A stretch of DNA of 28,982 nucleotides from Kiritimatiellia bacterium. Lineage in GTDB: Bacteria; Verrucomicrobiota; Kiritimatiellia; RFP12; UBA1067. Where the stretch lies: contig JAFRBA010000171.1 in NCBI GenBank assembly GCA_017405115.1, positions 1 through 28,982 on the forward strand, read 5' to 3'. The stretch's first letter is position 1; each line of letters starts with the position of its first letter. The position numbers were made by a program, and so were the translations under genes. The notes below the pieces were generated by a model that was not told the DNA's origin, did no database searches, and worked only from the letters and a program-made list of their open reading frames with translations. Shown piece by piece: positions 7,848-14,552 of the stretch.

Positions 7848-8750
7848 CTACCGCCAGATGAGCGACTGCTCGAAACCTGTCGGCAACGCCATTGAAACCC
7901 GATGAATACTCGGGAACTCAGTCAGAAGCCCCATGAAGCGCGCCGACCATCCCGACTGAGGTGCTATGACGTCTATCAACTGCTTTAGAATGCAAAGAAC
8001 GGAATATATCCTATGCGGCACTATTGGATATCGCCTTTCGTGCCATTTAGGATCCTTCATCGGTATCCCTGGCGCAATTGCAAGATGCCGATTCCAAAGT
8101 CGGCCATGATGGGCACAGACGTTGCGGACAAAGTTCAACGACTTGAGCCACGTCTCGAATGTATCAGCATTCAGCCCGAAGTCAATTGCGATAGCCTTCT
8201 TGTCACGCTTCTTTAGCATTCGAAACAGTGTCAGCATGTTGCCGAACGTCATCACTTCCGCCGCCATCCACAATGGCATTCCATTCGATGAATCGTAAGT
8301 TCTGCGATAGTGAGCGACAAACTCCTCATTCGAGCGGTTTGTTTCGTCATCTATGAACGACAATGTCTTGCTGAATCGAACCATGTCTAGCGGCGCGGCA
8401 AAATTGGCAGCATCTCGATAGGCGAATGCGCCATATTGCGTTGATAGGCGGTTTACGATCTTCGTCCGAGTTGCGATCTCGACACGCTCTATACCGTCAA
8501 GGACAATGCTTCTGAGCCTTCTATCGAACCGATAGCTGTTCCAGACTCTTGAAAACGTCGTACCGCTAACGAACCGATCCGGCTGAGCACTGGAACGATA
8601 CGGAAACGCATAAGCACTCAGACGATAATAGCTTACAGTCTCAAGAGCTCTTTCAGCAAAATCCCTGTCCTCAATTTCCATGCCACGAGACTCAAGGAGC
8701 TTTATCTGCTCCTCAATCGTCAAAGCGGGCTTGGCGTATTGAATCTTCAT
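7848..8750 (-). CDS. Abi_2 family abortive-infection protein (AbiD/AbiF type, HEPN)
   Basis: A 300-residue Abi_2 protein (PF07751 type) of the usual length. Family signatures are present: KPALTIEEQIKLLESRGM at the N-terminus, YYRLSAYAFPYR near 41-52, the FDRRLRSIVLDGIERVEIATRTK helix near 75-97, MPLWMAAEVMTFGNM near 158-172 and the HEPN RNase motif R-x4-H in FVRNVCAHHGRLWN (R209, H214/H215). HEPN proteins of this group act as RNA-cutting toxins in phage defence, and AbiF-type members have been linked to the ancestry of Cas13. ATG 8750 follows a terminator-like structure and has no clear Shine-Dalgarno, so expression probably depends on read-through. Its base composition is lower in GC than the housekeeping genes nearby, and it is flanked by direct repeats. 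Confidence 0.9.
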   Translation of the reverse strand: MKIQYAKPALTIEEQIKLLESRGMEIEDRDFAERALETVSYYRLSAYAFPYRSSAQPDRFVSGTTFSRVWNSYRFDRRLRSIVLDGIERVEIATRTKIVNRLSTQYGAFAYRDAANFAAPLDMVRFSKTLSFIDDETNRSNEEFVAHYRRTYDSSNGMPLWMAAEVMTFGNMLTLFRMLKKRDKKAIAIDFGLNADTFETWLKSLNFVRNVCAHHGRLWNRHLAIAPGIPMKDPKWHERRYPIVPHRIYSVLCILKQLIDVIAPQSGWSARFMGLLTEFPSIHRVSMALPTGFEQSLIWR

Positions 8751-8812
8751 AAAAAGAAAACCCCCGAAATTTGAGCGTAGGCCGAAGCCCAGAGGCTTAC
8801 GAGGGTGTGCTG
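8751..8812 (-). ncRNA. Putative structured leader RNA of the Abi_2 gene, ending in a terminator-like stem
   Basis: About 62 nt from the predicted transcription start (about 8812) to the Abi_2 ATG. The outer stem pairs ACCCUCG (8806-8800) with CGGGGGU (8766-8760), with one U-G pair, and is followed at once by UUUCUUUUU (8759-8751). Inside it, UAAGCC (8799-8794) can pair with GGCCUA (8783-8778), or AAGCC with GGCUU across a 4-nt loop. This is a plausible small RNA with its own terminator placed directly before a HEPN toxin gene, the layout reported for AbiF-associated RNAs. Other reading: an attenuator leader. Confidence 0.5.
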
Positions 8813-8818
8813 GTTGGA

Positions 8819-8827
8819 ATTATACCA
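8819..8827 (-). promoter_or_regulatory. Extended -10 promoter (TGGTATAAT) of the leader RNA/Abi_2 unit
   Basis: Exact 9-mer on the minus strand; initiation near 8812 gives the leader RNA. Confidence 0.65.
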
Positions 8828-8851
8828 GATTTATGTCGCAAAATGCAAGGG

Positions 8852-8914
8852 GGCAAGCAATTCACGTCCGACCTTTGCAAATATCCCTCATGTGAGGGAG
8901 TGGGTAAATGGCGG
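8852..8914. repeat. Right direct repeat flanking the Abi cassette
   Basis: GGCAAGCAATT (8852-8862), a 22-nt interruption, then CCCTCATGTGAGGGAGTGGG (8885-8904) and AAATGGCGG (8906-8914). The 20-bp core is identical to 7801-7820. Confidence 0.75.
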
Positions 8915-8920
8915 TGGATT

Positions 8921-8929
8921 TGGTATAAT
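8921..8929 (+). promoter_or_regulatory. Extended -10 promoter (TGGTATAAT) of the two-component operon
   Basis: TATAAT 8924-8929 lies 10 nt before ATG 8940, so the transcript should have at most a few untranslated nucleotides. Confidence 0.7.
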
Positions 8930-8939
8930 CTACTGCGTC

Positions 8940-11081
8940 ATGACTTTGCGCCTGCCAGCACTGCTCGCCGCCGTCTGCCTCGCCGCCGCAGCGAACGCCG
9001 ACGGGCCGGCGACAAATCGCGCCCTCAGGACGGCGGCAGAGCTGTCGCAAGCGCTTGCCGCGGGCTACGGCGTCTCCGGCAATGCGCCATTCGACGTCGT
9101 AGTGACGGTCACGTACCCATGCGACAAGCTATGCCGCTCCTTTACAGGAGAAGACTCCACCGGCTCAGTTGTGCTAAGAGAAATATCGATGTGGACAAAC
9201 GGCGTCTGCCACCTGACACAGCCAGTCCTCCGCCGCGGCGACAGGATACACGCCGTCGGACACATAGTGCTGTGGGCGCCTGCCAACATTTCGCGGGCAG
9301 AAATCCAGTCATTTCAGACACTCTCGTTCTCGCCCTTGCCGCCAATACCGTCCGTGCCGGCGGAAGAACTGCGCGACCCAAAATGGCGCGCCCGCCCAGT
9401 GAAGTTGCGCGGCGTCGTGAAGGACGCATTCCGCGATGAGATAGACACGAACTGGAACTATCTCGAGATGCGTTCAGGCCGGGAGGTGCTCTATGCCTCG
9501 TTCACCACGGACGGGTCAGATTACGAGAGGCTTCAGGCCATCATCGGCGCCGAAGTGGAGATAGATGGACTGTACATGCCGTTGGACGCCGGCAATAGAC
9601 GCATGATAGGCTGGCAGCTGCATACGACTGGATGGGATTCGATCAAGGTCGTTACGCCGGCGCCGGAAGACCCGTTTGATGCGCCGCTGTTGGACAATTC
9701 GGCGGAAACCGCAGTCGACCTGGCAAACAGCATCGGAAGACGACGCATCATGGGACGCGTCATCGCCGTATGGCATGGCGACAGGTTCCTGCTGCGAACG
9801 CTGAACGGCGACAGGATCGCACGCGTCGATCTCGCCATGGCGCTGCCTCCGAAGTACGGTCAATGCGTCGAGGCTACGGGCCTGCAAGAAACCGACCTGT
9901 ACCGCCTCAACCTATCGCGCGCCATCTGGCGTGAAATCCCCGCCGTCGCCGCGCCGGAGCCCGGCGCCATCGACGTCACCGTCCGCGACCTGACGGTTTC
10001 CGCCTCTGGCGTAAGGGGATTCCAGACGGACTACCACGGAAAGCCGGTGCGAATGCGCGGCGTAGTCAGAAGCCTGCCATCGCCGACTGGGGAGGGTCGT
10101 CTCGGCCTTGAATGCGACGGGCAGATAGTTCCCATCGATGCAAGCGCATGCCCTGAGGCGTTCAGGGGCGTTGAAATCGGATGCACGCTAGGCGTGTCGG
10201 GCACATGCCTCATGGAGACGGAGAACTGGCATCCAAACGCACCCTTCCCGCATGTCGAGGGATTCGCCATAATCACTAGGACGCCGGAGGATATCGTCGT
10301 CCTGAAGCGTCCGCCGTGGTGGACGCCCGGACGCCTCGCGGCGGTCATCGGGTCGCTGTTTGCCGTCCTCGCCGCCGTCCTCGCGTGGAACCGCTCGCTC
10401 CGCGCACTCGCCGAAAAGCGCGGCAAGGCGCTTGCAAACGAGGAGCTCGGGCGCCTCGCCTCCGACCTGAAGGCGGCGGAGCGCACGCGCCTCTCCGCAG
10501 AGCTGCACGACTCAATCGCGCAAAACCTCTCTGGAGTCTCCATGGAGCTCGATACGGCCCTGAACGGCGACAAGCCCATTCCGCCAGACGCGGCGCAGCA
10601 CCTCTCTCGTGCGTCGAAGACGCTCGACTCGTGCCGCGTGGAGCTCAGGAACTGCATATGGGACCTGAGGAGCCGCGCCCTCGACGAGCCGGACATGGAC
10701 AGGGCAATCAAGGTCGCCCTCGGCCCCACCGTCGGCAAGAAGAAGCTGCTGGTCAGATTCAACGTGCCACGCTCGCGGTTTTCCGAGAATACGGCGCGGA
10801 CAATCCTCAACATCGTGCGGGAACTCGCGTCCAACGCCATCCGCCACGGGCGCGCCGACGAGATTCGCGTCGCCGGCAGCCTCGACGGTGACACGCTGCG
10901 CTTCTCGGTCATCGACGACGGAAGGGGCTTCGACCCAGGGAACCGTCCCGGCGTACTGGAGGGTCACTTCGGGCTCCAGGGCATCGAAGAGCGCGTCAGC
11001 TTCTTCAACGGGGACATGAAGATAGAGTCGCAACCCGGGAAAGGGACGAAAGTCTCGATCGCCATCGAAGTAACGCCATGA
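8940..11081 (+). CDS. NarL-type sensor histidine kinase (HisKA_3)
   Basis: 713 residues, start ATG 8940 (earlier in-frame starts would precede the promoter). Domains in order: signal peptide 1-20 (LPALLAAVCLAAAANA); a long exported region of about 430 residues with repeated beta-barrel-like, OB-fold-style strands (VKLRGVVKDAF, VRMRGVVRSL, IIGAEVEIDGLY); one membrane helix at about 462-482; a linker coiled coil; a HisKA_3 dimerisation domain with H523 in RTRLSAELHDSIAQNLSG; and a HATPase domain with N632 in VRELASNAIRHGR and DDGRGFDP, then GLQGIEERV. It phosphorylates the response regulator gene that overlaps its end by 4 bp (ATGA). The signal sensed is unknown. The divergent neighbours are the Abi cassette and secreted glycan-type proteins. 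Confidence 0.9.
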   Translation: MTLRLPALLAAVCLAAAANADGPATNRALRTAAELSQALAAGYGVSGNAPFDVVVTVTYPCDKLCRSFTGEDSTGSVVLREISMWTNGVCHLTQPVLRRGDRIHAVGHIVLWAPANISRAEIQSFQTLSFSPLPPIPSVPAEELRDPKWRARPVKLRGVVKDAFRDEIDTNWNYLEMRSGREVLYASFTTDGSDYERLQAIIGAEVEIDGLYMPLDAGNRRMIGWQLHTTGWDSIKVVTPAPEDPFDAPLLDNSAETAVDLANSIGRRRIMGRVIAVWHGDRFLLRTLNGDRIARVDLAMALPPKYGQCVEATGLQETDLYRLNLSRAIWREIPAVAAPEPGAIDVTVRDLTVSASGVRGFQTDYHGKPVRMRGVVRSLPSPTGEGRLGLECDGQIVPIDASACPEAFRGVEIGCTLGVSGTCLMETENWHPNAPFPHVEGFAIITRTPEDIVVLKRPPWWTPGRLAAVIGSLFAVLAAVLAWNRSLRALAEKRGKALANEELGRLASDLKAAERTRLSAELHDSIAQNLSGVSMELDTALNGDKPIPPDAAQHLSRASKTLDSCRVELRNCIWDLRSRALDEPDMDRAIKVALGPTVGKKKLLVRFNVPRSRFSENTARTILNIVRELASNAIRHGRADEIRVAGSLDGDTLRFSVIDDGRGFDPGNRPGVLEGHFGLQGIEERVSFFNGDMKIESQPGKGTKVSIAIEVTP

Positions 11082-11704
11082 AAAACAGCAAAGTCAGGGT
11101 TCTGATCGCAGACGACCATTCCGTTGTCAGAATGGGCCTTGCCTCCCTTCTCGGCACGGCGAAGAACGTCGAAGTCGCCGGCGAGGCCGTCAACGGCGAG
11201 GACGCCGTGCGCAAGGCGCTGAAGCTGAGGCCAGACATAGTCATAATGGACCTCGTCATGCCGAAGAGGGACGGCGCCGCGGCCACGGAGGAGATTCTCG
11301 CCGCCGCGCCGGAGACGAAGGTGCTGATCCTCACGACGTTCGGGACTTCCGACGACATCGCCCGCGCGCTCAGGGTCGACGCCATGGGGGCGATAATGAA
11401 GAGCGCGACGAACCGGGAGCTTCTCGCGGCGGTGCAGTCCGTGGCGCAGGGCAGGCGGTTCGTCTCCGCGGAAGTCGAGGGGATACTCGCCAACGACCCG
11501 CCGATTCCCGAACTCTCGCAGCGACAGCGCGAGATTCTCGAGTCCATCGCGCGAGGGCTCACCAACAAGGAAATCGCAGCCGCCCTCGACATCAGCCTCG
11601 AAAGCGTGAAGTCGCACGTCAAGGTCATCCTCGAAAAGCTCGAGGCTTCAAGCCGCACAGAGGCAGCCACTATCGCCCAGCGGAAGAATCTGCTTAGGCA
11701 ATAG
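11078..11704 (+). CDS. NarL/FixJ-type response regulator with LuxR HTH
   Basis: 208 residues. Receiver domain 1-120 has acidic D12/D13, phospho-acceptor D58 in VIMDLVMPKRDG, T86/T87 and K108. The LuxR-type HTH at about 147-205 shows LSQRQREILESIARGLTNKEIAAAL and ESVKSHVKVILEKL. It is the partner of the histidine kinase upstream, with a 4-bp ATGA overlap that suggests translational coupling. Its 3' end overlaps the end of the convergent PfkB gene by 11 bp. Targets are unknown. Confidence 0.95.
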   Translation: MKNSKVRVLIADDHSVVRMGLASLLGTAKNVEVAGEAVNGEDAVRKALKLRPDIVIMDLVMPKRDGAAATEEILAAAPETKVLILTTFGTSDDIARALRVDAMGAIMKSATNRELLAAVQSVAQGRRFVSAEVEGILANDPPIPELSQRQREILESIARGLTNKEIAAALDISLESVKSHVKVILEKLEASSRTEAATIAQRKNLLRQ

Positions 11705-12623
11705 AACCGTCAAGGGCTCGGCCTGCGAGGAACGCCTCGACCTCAGCTCGGGTGGGGGCGGACGGCGGACGCCCAGACAGCCCGCGGCACTTTATGGCCG
11801 AGACCGCCGCGCCGAAGCGCTGGCAGTCCAGAAGGTCGTGCGTCTCCAGCCATCGCACGGCGAAGCCAGTGTGGAAGAGGTCGCCGCAGCCTGTCGTGTC
11901 CACCACCTTCTCGACATGGAACGCGGGGCACTTCACGAAGTCCCTTCCGTCGAAGCACATCGACCCGCGAACGCCCATCGTCGCGCCGCAGACCTTCGGG
12001 TGGTACTTCGCGTAGACCTGGCGCACAGCCTCCTCGGCGTCCTTAAGGCCCGTCAGCTTCAAGATGAACTCCTCCGAGCAGATGAGAAGATCGGCAAGAG
12101 GCAGCAGCTCGTCCATCCCGTCGCGGTGCGTGCCTGCGTCGTACATTACCGTGACCCCGGCCTCGCGCGCGACCTTCGCGGCGGCAATGGCGCCGGCCGC
12201 GTTGTGTCCGTCGAGATGCAGCACCTTGGCATTCGAAACCGCCTCGGCATCTATCTCGTCCGCCGCAAGCTCGTCAAGCCCCTCGCGCGTCCACGCGCAG
12301 GAGCGGTTCCCCGTCTTCTCCTCTATCCACAGGTACGCTATCGCGCTCGTGGCGCCCATGCGAACCTTCACCATCGACGTGTCGACGCCCTGCCGCGCAA
12401 AGTCGTCGAGGATCATCCGCCCGTCGGCGTCGTCGCCGACGGTACCGACGAAGGCCGCCGAAAGCCCGAGCGCAGCCGCGCCCGCCGTGGAGTTCGCAGC
12501 CGGCCCGCCGCCCATGATCGCATGCGACACCATCTTCACCTTGGTGTCCATCGGAATGAACGGAAGCACGGCGAGATGGTCGTTCGAGCAGAAACCAACG
12601 CCAACGTATTCGAAGTGTTTCAT
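11694..12623 (-). CDS. PfkB-family carbohydrate kinase
   Basis: 309 residues of the ribokinase/PfkB fold. Signature 1 is visible as IMGGGPAANSTAGAAALG (residues 37-54), and signature 2 as VVDTTGCGDLFHTGFA (241-255) with catalytic D248; the usual DTxGAGD has Cys in place of Ala. It phosphorylates a sugar or nucleoside at a primary hydroxyl; the substrate cannot be fixed from sequence. ATG 12623 lies 8 nt after a TATAAT box, so a leaderless transcript is expected. It is divergent from a DeoR-type regulator 101 bp away, a common pairing for sugar kinases, so this regulator is its probable controller. Confidence 0.9.
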   Translation of the reverse strand: MKHFEYVGVGFCSNDHLAVLPFIPMDTKVKMVSHAIMGGGPAANSTAGAAALGLSAAFVGTVGDDADGRMILDDFARQGVDTSMVKVRMGATSAIAYLWIEEKTGNRSCAWTREGLDELAADEIDAEAVSNAKVLHLDGHNAAGAIAAAKVAREAGVTVMYDAGTHRDGMDELLPLADLLICSEEFILKLTGLKDAEEAVRQVYAKYHPKVCGATMGVRGSMCFDGRDFVKCPAFHVEKVVDTTGCGDLFHTGFAVRWLETHDLLDCQRFGAAVSAIKCRGLSGRPPSAPTRAEVEAFLAGRALDGSIA

Positions 12624-12631
12624 CGAACCGA

Positions 12632-12640
12632 ATTATACCA
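12632..12640 (-). promoter_or_regulatory. Extended -10 promoter (TGGTATAAT) of the PfkB gene
   Basis: TATAAT (12637-12632, minus) is 8 nt before ATG 12623: predicted leaderless start. Confidence 0.7.
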
Positions 12641-12709
12641 AAACCGGCATGAGAGCGACGAGAAATCCGATGAGAAGACATGAAGCGCTTTGAGAAAAGG
12701 CGGGGAATG

Positions 12710-12718
12710 TGGTATAAT
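12710..12718 (+). promoter_or_regulatory. Promoter (TTGAGA, 17 bp, TGGTATAAT) of the DeoR gene
   Basis: The only box here with a good -35: TTGAGA at 12690-12695, then exactly 17 bp to TATAAT 12713-12718. ATG 12725 is 6 nt downstream, at the expected +1. Confidence 0.75.
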
Positions 12719-12724
12719 GTTGCC

Positions 12725-13450
12725 ATGGAGAACTTCCGCACACGGCAGATACTCGCCTACCTGAAGGCCCGCAAGTCATGCACGCTCGCCGAGCTCATGG
12801 AGAAGTTCGGGGTGAGCTCCGCGACGATCCACCGCGACGTGGAGGTCCTCACGCGGCGGGACGCGGTGGAGCGGGTCAGAGGCGGGCTCATCTACAACGA
12901 CGCCCCGGACGCGAACGGAAGCTCGGCGGCGTACCAGGAGCGCGTCGTGTCGCACAGGCGCGAGAAGATAGCAGTCGCGAAGAAGGCGCTGCCGCTCATA
13001 GAGGAGGGCGACATAATCTTCCTCGACTCGTCGACAACGGTATACGAGCTGGCGCTCCTCCTCGCCAACGAGAAGTTCGACCACCTCACCGTGATCACGA
13101 ACGCCGTCGCCGTAATGAGCCTCTTCCGCAAGTTCCCGCCGCACTGGTCGATGATCGGGCTCGGCGGGAACTACGACCCGCAGCTGAACTCCATACTCGG
13201 CATGTCGGCCCTGGAGCAGCTCTCGCGCTACAACGTCTCCAAGGCGTTCGTCTCGGCGTTCGGGCTGGACGACAAGGCGGCAACCACGAACCACGAGCAC
13301 CAGGCCGAGATCCTGCGCGACGTCCTCGACGCCGCGGACCGGCTGTACCTGCTCGTCGACCACACGAAGCTCGGGCGCAAGGGGCTCTACCGAATCTCCG
13401 CCCGCGGCGCATTCCACGCCATCATAACCGACGCCGCGAATGTGATATAA
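12725..13450 (+). CDS. DeoR-family sugar-responsive transcription regulator
   Basis: 241 residues, start ATG 12725 at the predicted +1 (the earlier in-frame ATG 12680 lies upstream of the promoter). The N-terminal DeoR winged HTH (about 3-55) reads RQILAYLKARKSCTLAELMEKFGVSSATIHRDVEVL. The C-terminal DeoRC sugar-phosphate sensor domain (about 75-235) has KIAVAKKALPLIEEGDIIFLDSSTT, LTVITNAVAVM, and LYLLVDHTKLGRKGL. Such proteins repress sugar catabolism genes and are released by a phosphorylated sugar. The divergent PfkB kinase is the obvious candidate target and could make the inducer. The TAA stop lies inside the -10 box of the next gene. Confidence 0.93.
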   Translation: MENFRTRQILAYLKARKSCTLAELMEKFGVSSATIHRDVEVLTRRDAVERVRGGLIYNDAPDANGSSAAYQERVVSHRREKIAVAKKALPLIEEGDIIFLDSSTTVYELALLLANEKFDHLTVITNAVAVMSLFRKFPPHWSMIGLGGNYDPQLNSILGMSALEQLSRYNVSKAFVSAFGLDDKAATTNHEHQAEILRDVLDAADRLYLLVDHTKLGRKGLYRISARGAFHAIITDAANVI

Positions 13451-13451
13451 T
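13443..13451 (+). promoter_or_regulatory. -10 promoter (TGATATAAT) for the S9-type hydrolase
   Basis: TATAAT 13446-13451 contains the TAA stop of the DeoR gene (13448-13450). Predicted start near 13458. Confidence 0.6.
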
Positions 13452-13458
13452 TATCCAC

Positions 13459-13500
13459 ATGCTCGAAGGAACAAAAAGACAGGGAGGCACAAAGCCATGA
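13459..13500 (+). CDS. Putative leaderless 13-codon ORF coupled to the S9-type hydrolase
   Basis: ATG 13459 is 7 nt after TATAAT, at the predicted transcript 5' end. It encodes MLEGTKRQGGTKP, and its TGA overlaps the hydrolase ATG as ATGA. The AGGGAGG ribosome site of the hydrolase (13481-13487) lies inside it. Ribosomes starting on the leaderless ATG would end exactly at the next start. It may be a non-functional leader. Confidence 0.35.
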   Translation: MLEGTKRQGGTKP

Positions 13501-14531
13501 CAAAACACGGGATTGCAGCGGTTACGGCGGCCATTGCCGCGGCTTGCGCGGCGGCACAGCTGCCGGACGAGTGGAAGGACCGCCTCGTACAGGTGCGGTC
13601 GACGCTGGACGGCACGGACCAGCCGTGCTACTTCTGGGCCCCTGAGAAGGCGTCGACGGAAGCCGTCCCGCTTGTCGTGGGCCTGCACACCTGGAGCGGC
13701 GACTACACGCAGCTCGTCCACTACAAGACCGTCCTCGGATACGCGATGAAGGCGGGCTGGGCTTTCGTCGGGCCCAACTTCCGCGGACCCAACTCGACGC
13801 CGGCCGGATGCGGCTCCGACCTTGCGGTGCAGGACATCGTGGACGCCGTCAACTACGCCAAGGGGAGGGTGAAGGTGGACGCCTCCCGCGTATACATAAT
13901 CGGCGGATCCGGCGGAGGGCACATGACGCTCCTGATGCTCGGCCGCCATCCAGAGACATTCGCCGCCGGCGCGGCGTTCTGCCCGATAACGGACGTCGCT
14001 CGCTGGCATGCGGACTCGCTCGCCGACCACCCGGGCCGCGGCAAGGGCTACGCGAAGATGCTGGAGTCCGCCTGCGGAGGGACGCCGAAGGAAAAGCCAG
14101 AGGAGTATGCGCACCGCTCCCCTCTCACATGGCTCGCACGCGCCAAGGCGGGGAACGTGCCGGCCTACATCTGCACGGGCATACACGACGGCTGGAAGGG
14201 TTCGGTGCCGGTCGGGCACGCCATCAGGGGCTTCAACGCGCTGGCGGACGAGAAGGACCGCATATCCGAAGACGACATCGCGTATTTCGAGGCCAACCAG
14301 GCCGTGCCGCAGTCGCTTGTCTCCAGCTGGAGCGACCCGTTCTACAGCGAGAAGACCCGCATACACTTCCGCCGCACCAGCGGCCTTGCTCGTCTCACGA
14401 TCTTCGAGGGCGGGCACGGCGGCAGCTTCCCGGCGGGGCTTGACTTCCTGTCCCGCCAGCGCAAGGGCTCGCCCGCCGACTGGTCGCTGCCCGCTTCGGC
14501 CACCGGCGGCTACGAAGCGCTCGGCAAATGA
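13497..14531 (+). CDS. Secreted alpha/beta hydrolase, prolyl-oligopeptidase (S9)-like
   Basis: 344 residues with a signal peptide (about 1-20, AAVTAAIAAACAAA). The alpha/beta-hydrolase core shows a nucleophile elbow YIIGGSGGGHMT with S138, an oxyanion-side segment VVGLHTWSGDY (61-70), an acid in TGIHDGW (D231) and a catalytic His in FEGGHGGSF (H307). This matches secreted S9-like peptidases or esterases; the substrate is not clear. The start has AGGGAGG 10 nt upstream. It is transcribed from its own promoter after the DeoR gene and converges on the fucosidase gene 21 bp away. Confidence 0.85.
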   Translation: MTKHGIAAVTAAIAAACAAAQLPDEWKDRLVQVRSTLDGTDQPCYFWAPEKASTEAVPLVVGLHTWSGDYTQLVHYKTVLGYAMKAGWAFVGPNFRGPNSTPAGCGSDLAVQDIVDAVNYAKGRVKVDASRVYIIGGSGGGHMTLLMLGRHPETFAAGAAFCPITDVARWHADSLADHPGRGKGYAKMLESACGGTPKEKPEEYAHRSPLTWLARAKAGNVPAYICTGIHDGWKGSVPVGHAIRGFNALADEKDRISEDDIAYFEANQAVPQSLVSSWSDPFYSEKTRIHFRRTSGLARLTIFEGGHGGSFPAGLDFLSRQRKGSPADWSLPASATGGYEALGK

Positions 14532-14552
14532 GCCGCAGCCCCGACGGCCGCC

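Larger units (their letters stand above)
7801..8884. mobile_element. Putative inserted Abi_2 cassette between direct repeats
   Basis: The Abi_2 gene, its leader RNA and promoter occupy the interval between two copies of a roughly 40-bp repeat. Removing one copy with the cassette would leave a simple divergent intergenic region between the beta-helix gene and the histidine kinase. No recombinase is present, so the mechanism is unknown; this is an inference from the repeat layout. Confidence 0.35.

Noticed and set aside
8805..8939. N-terminal extension of the histidine kinase frame
   Set aside because: It would start upstream of the TGGTATAAT promoter and the repeat; the signal peptide begins at 8940.
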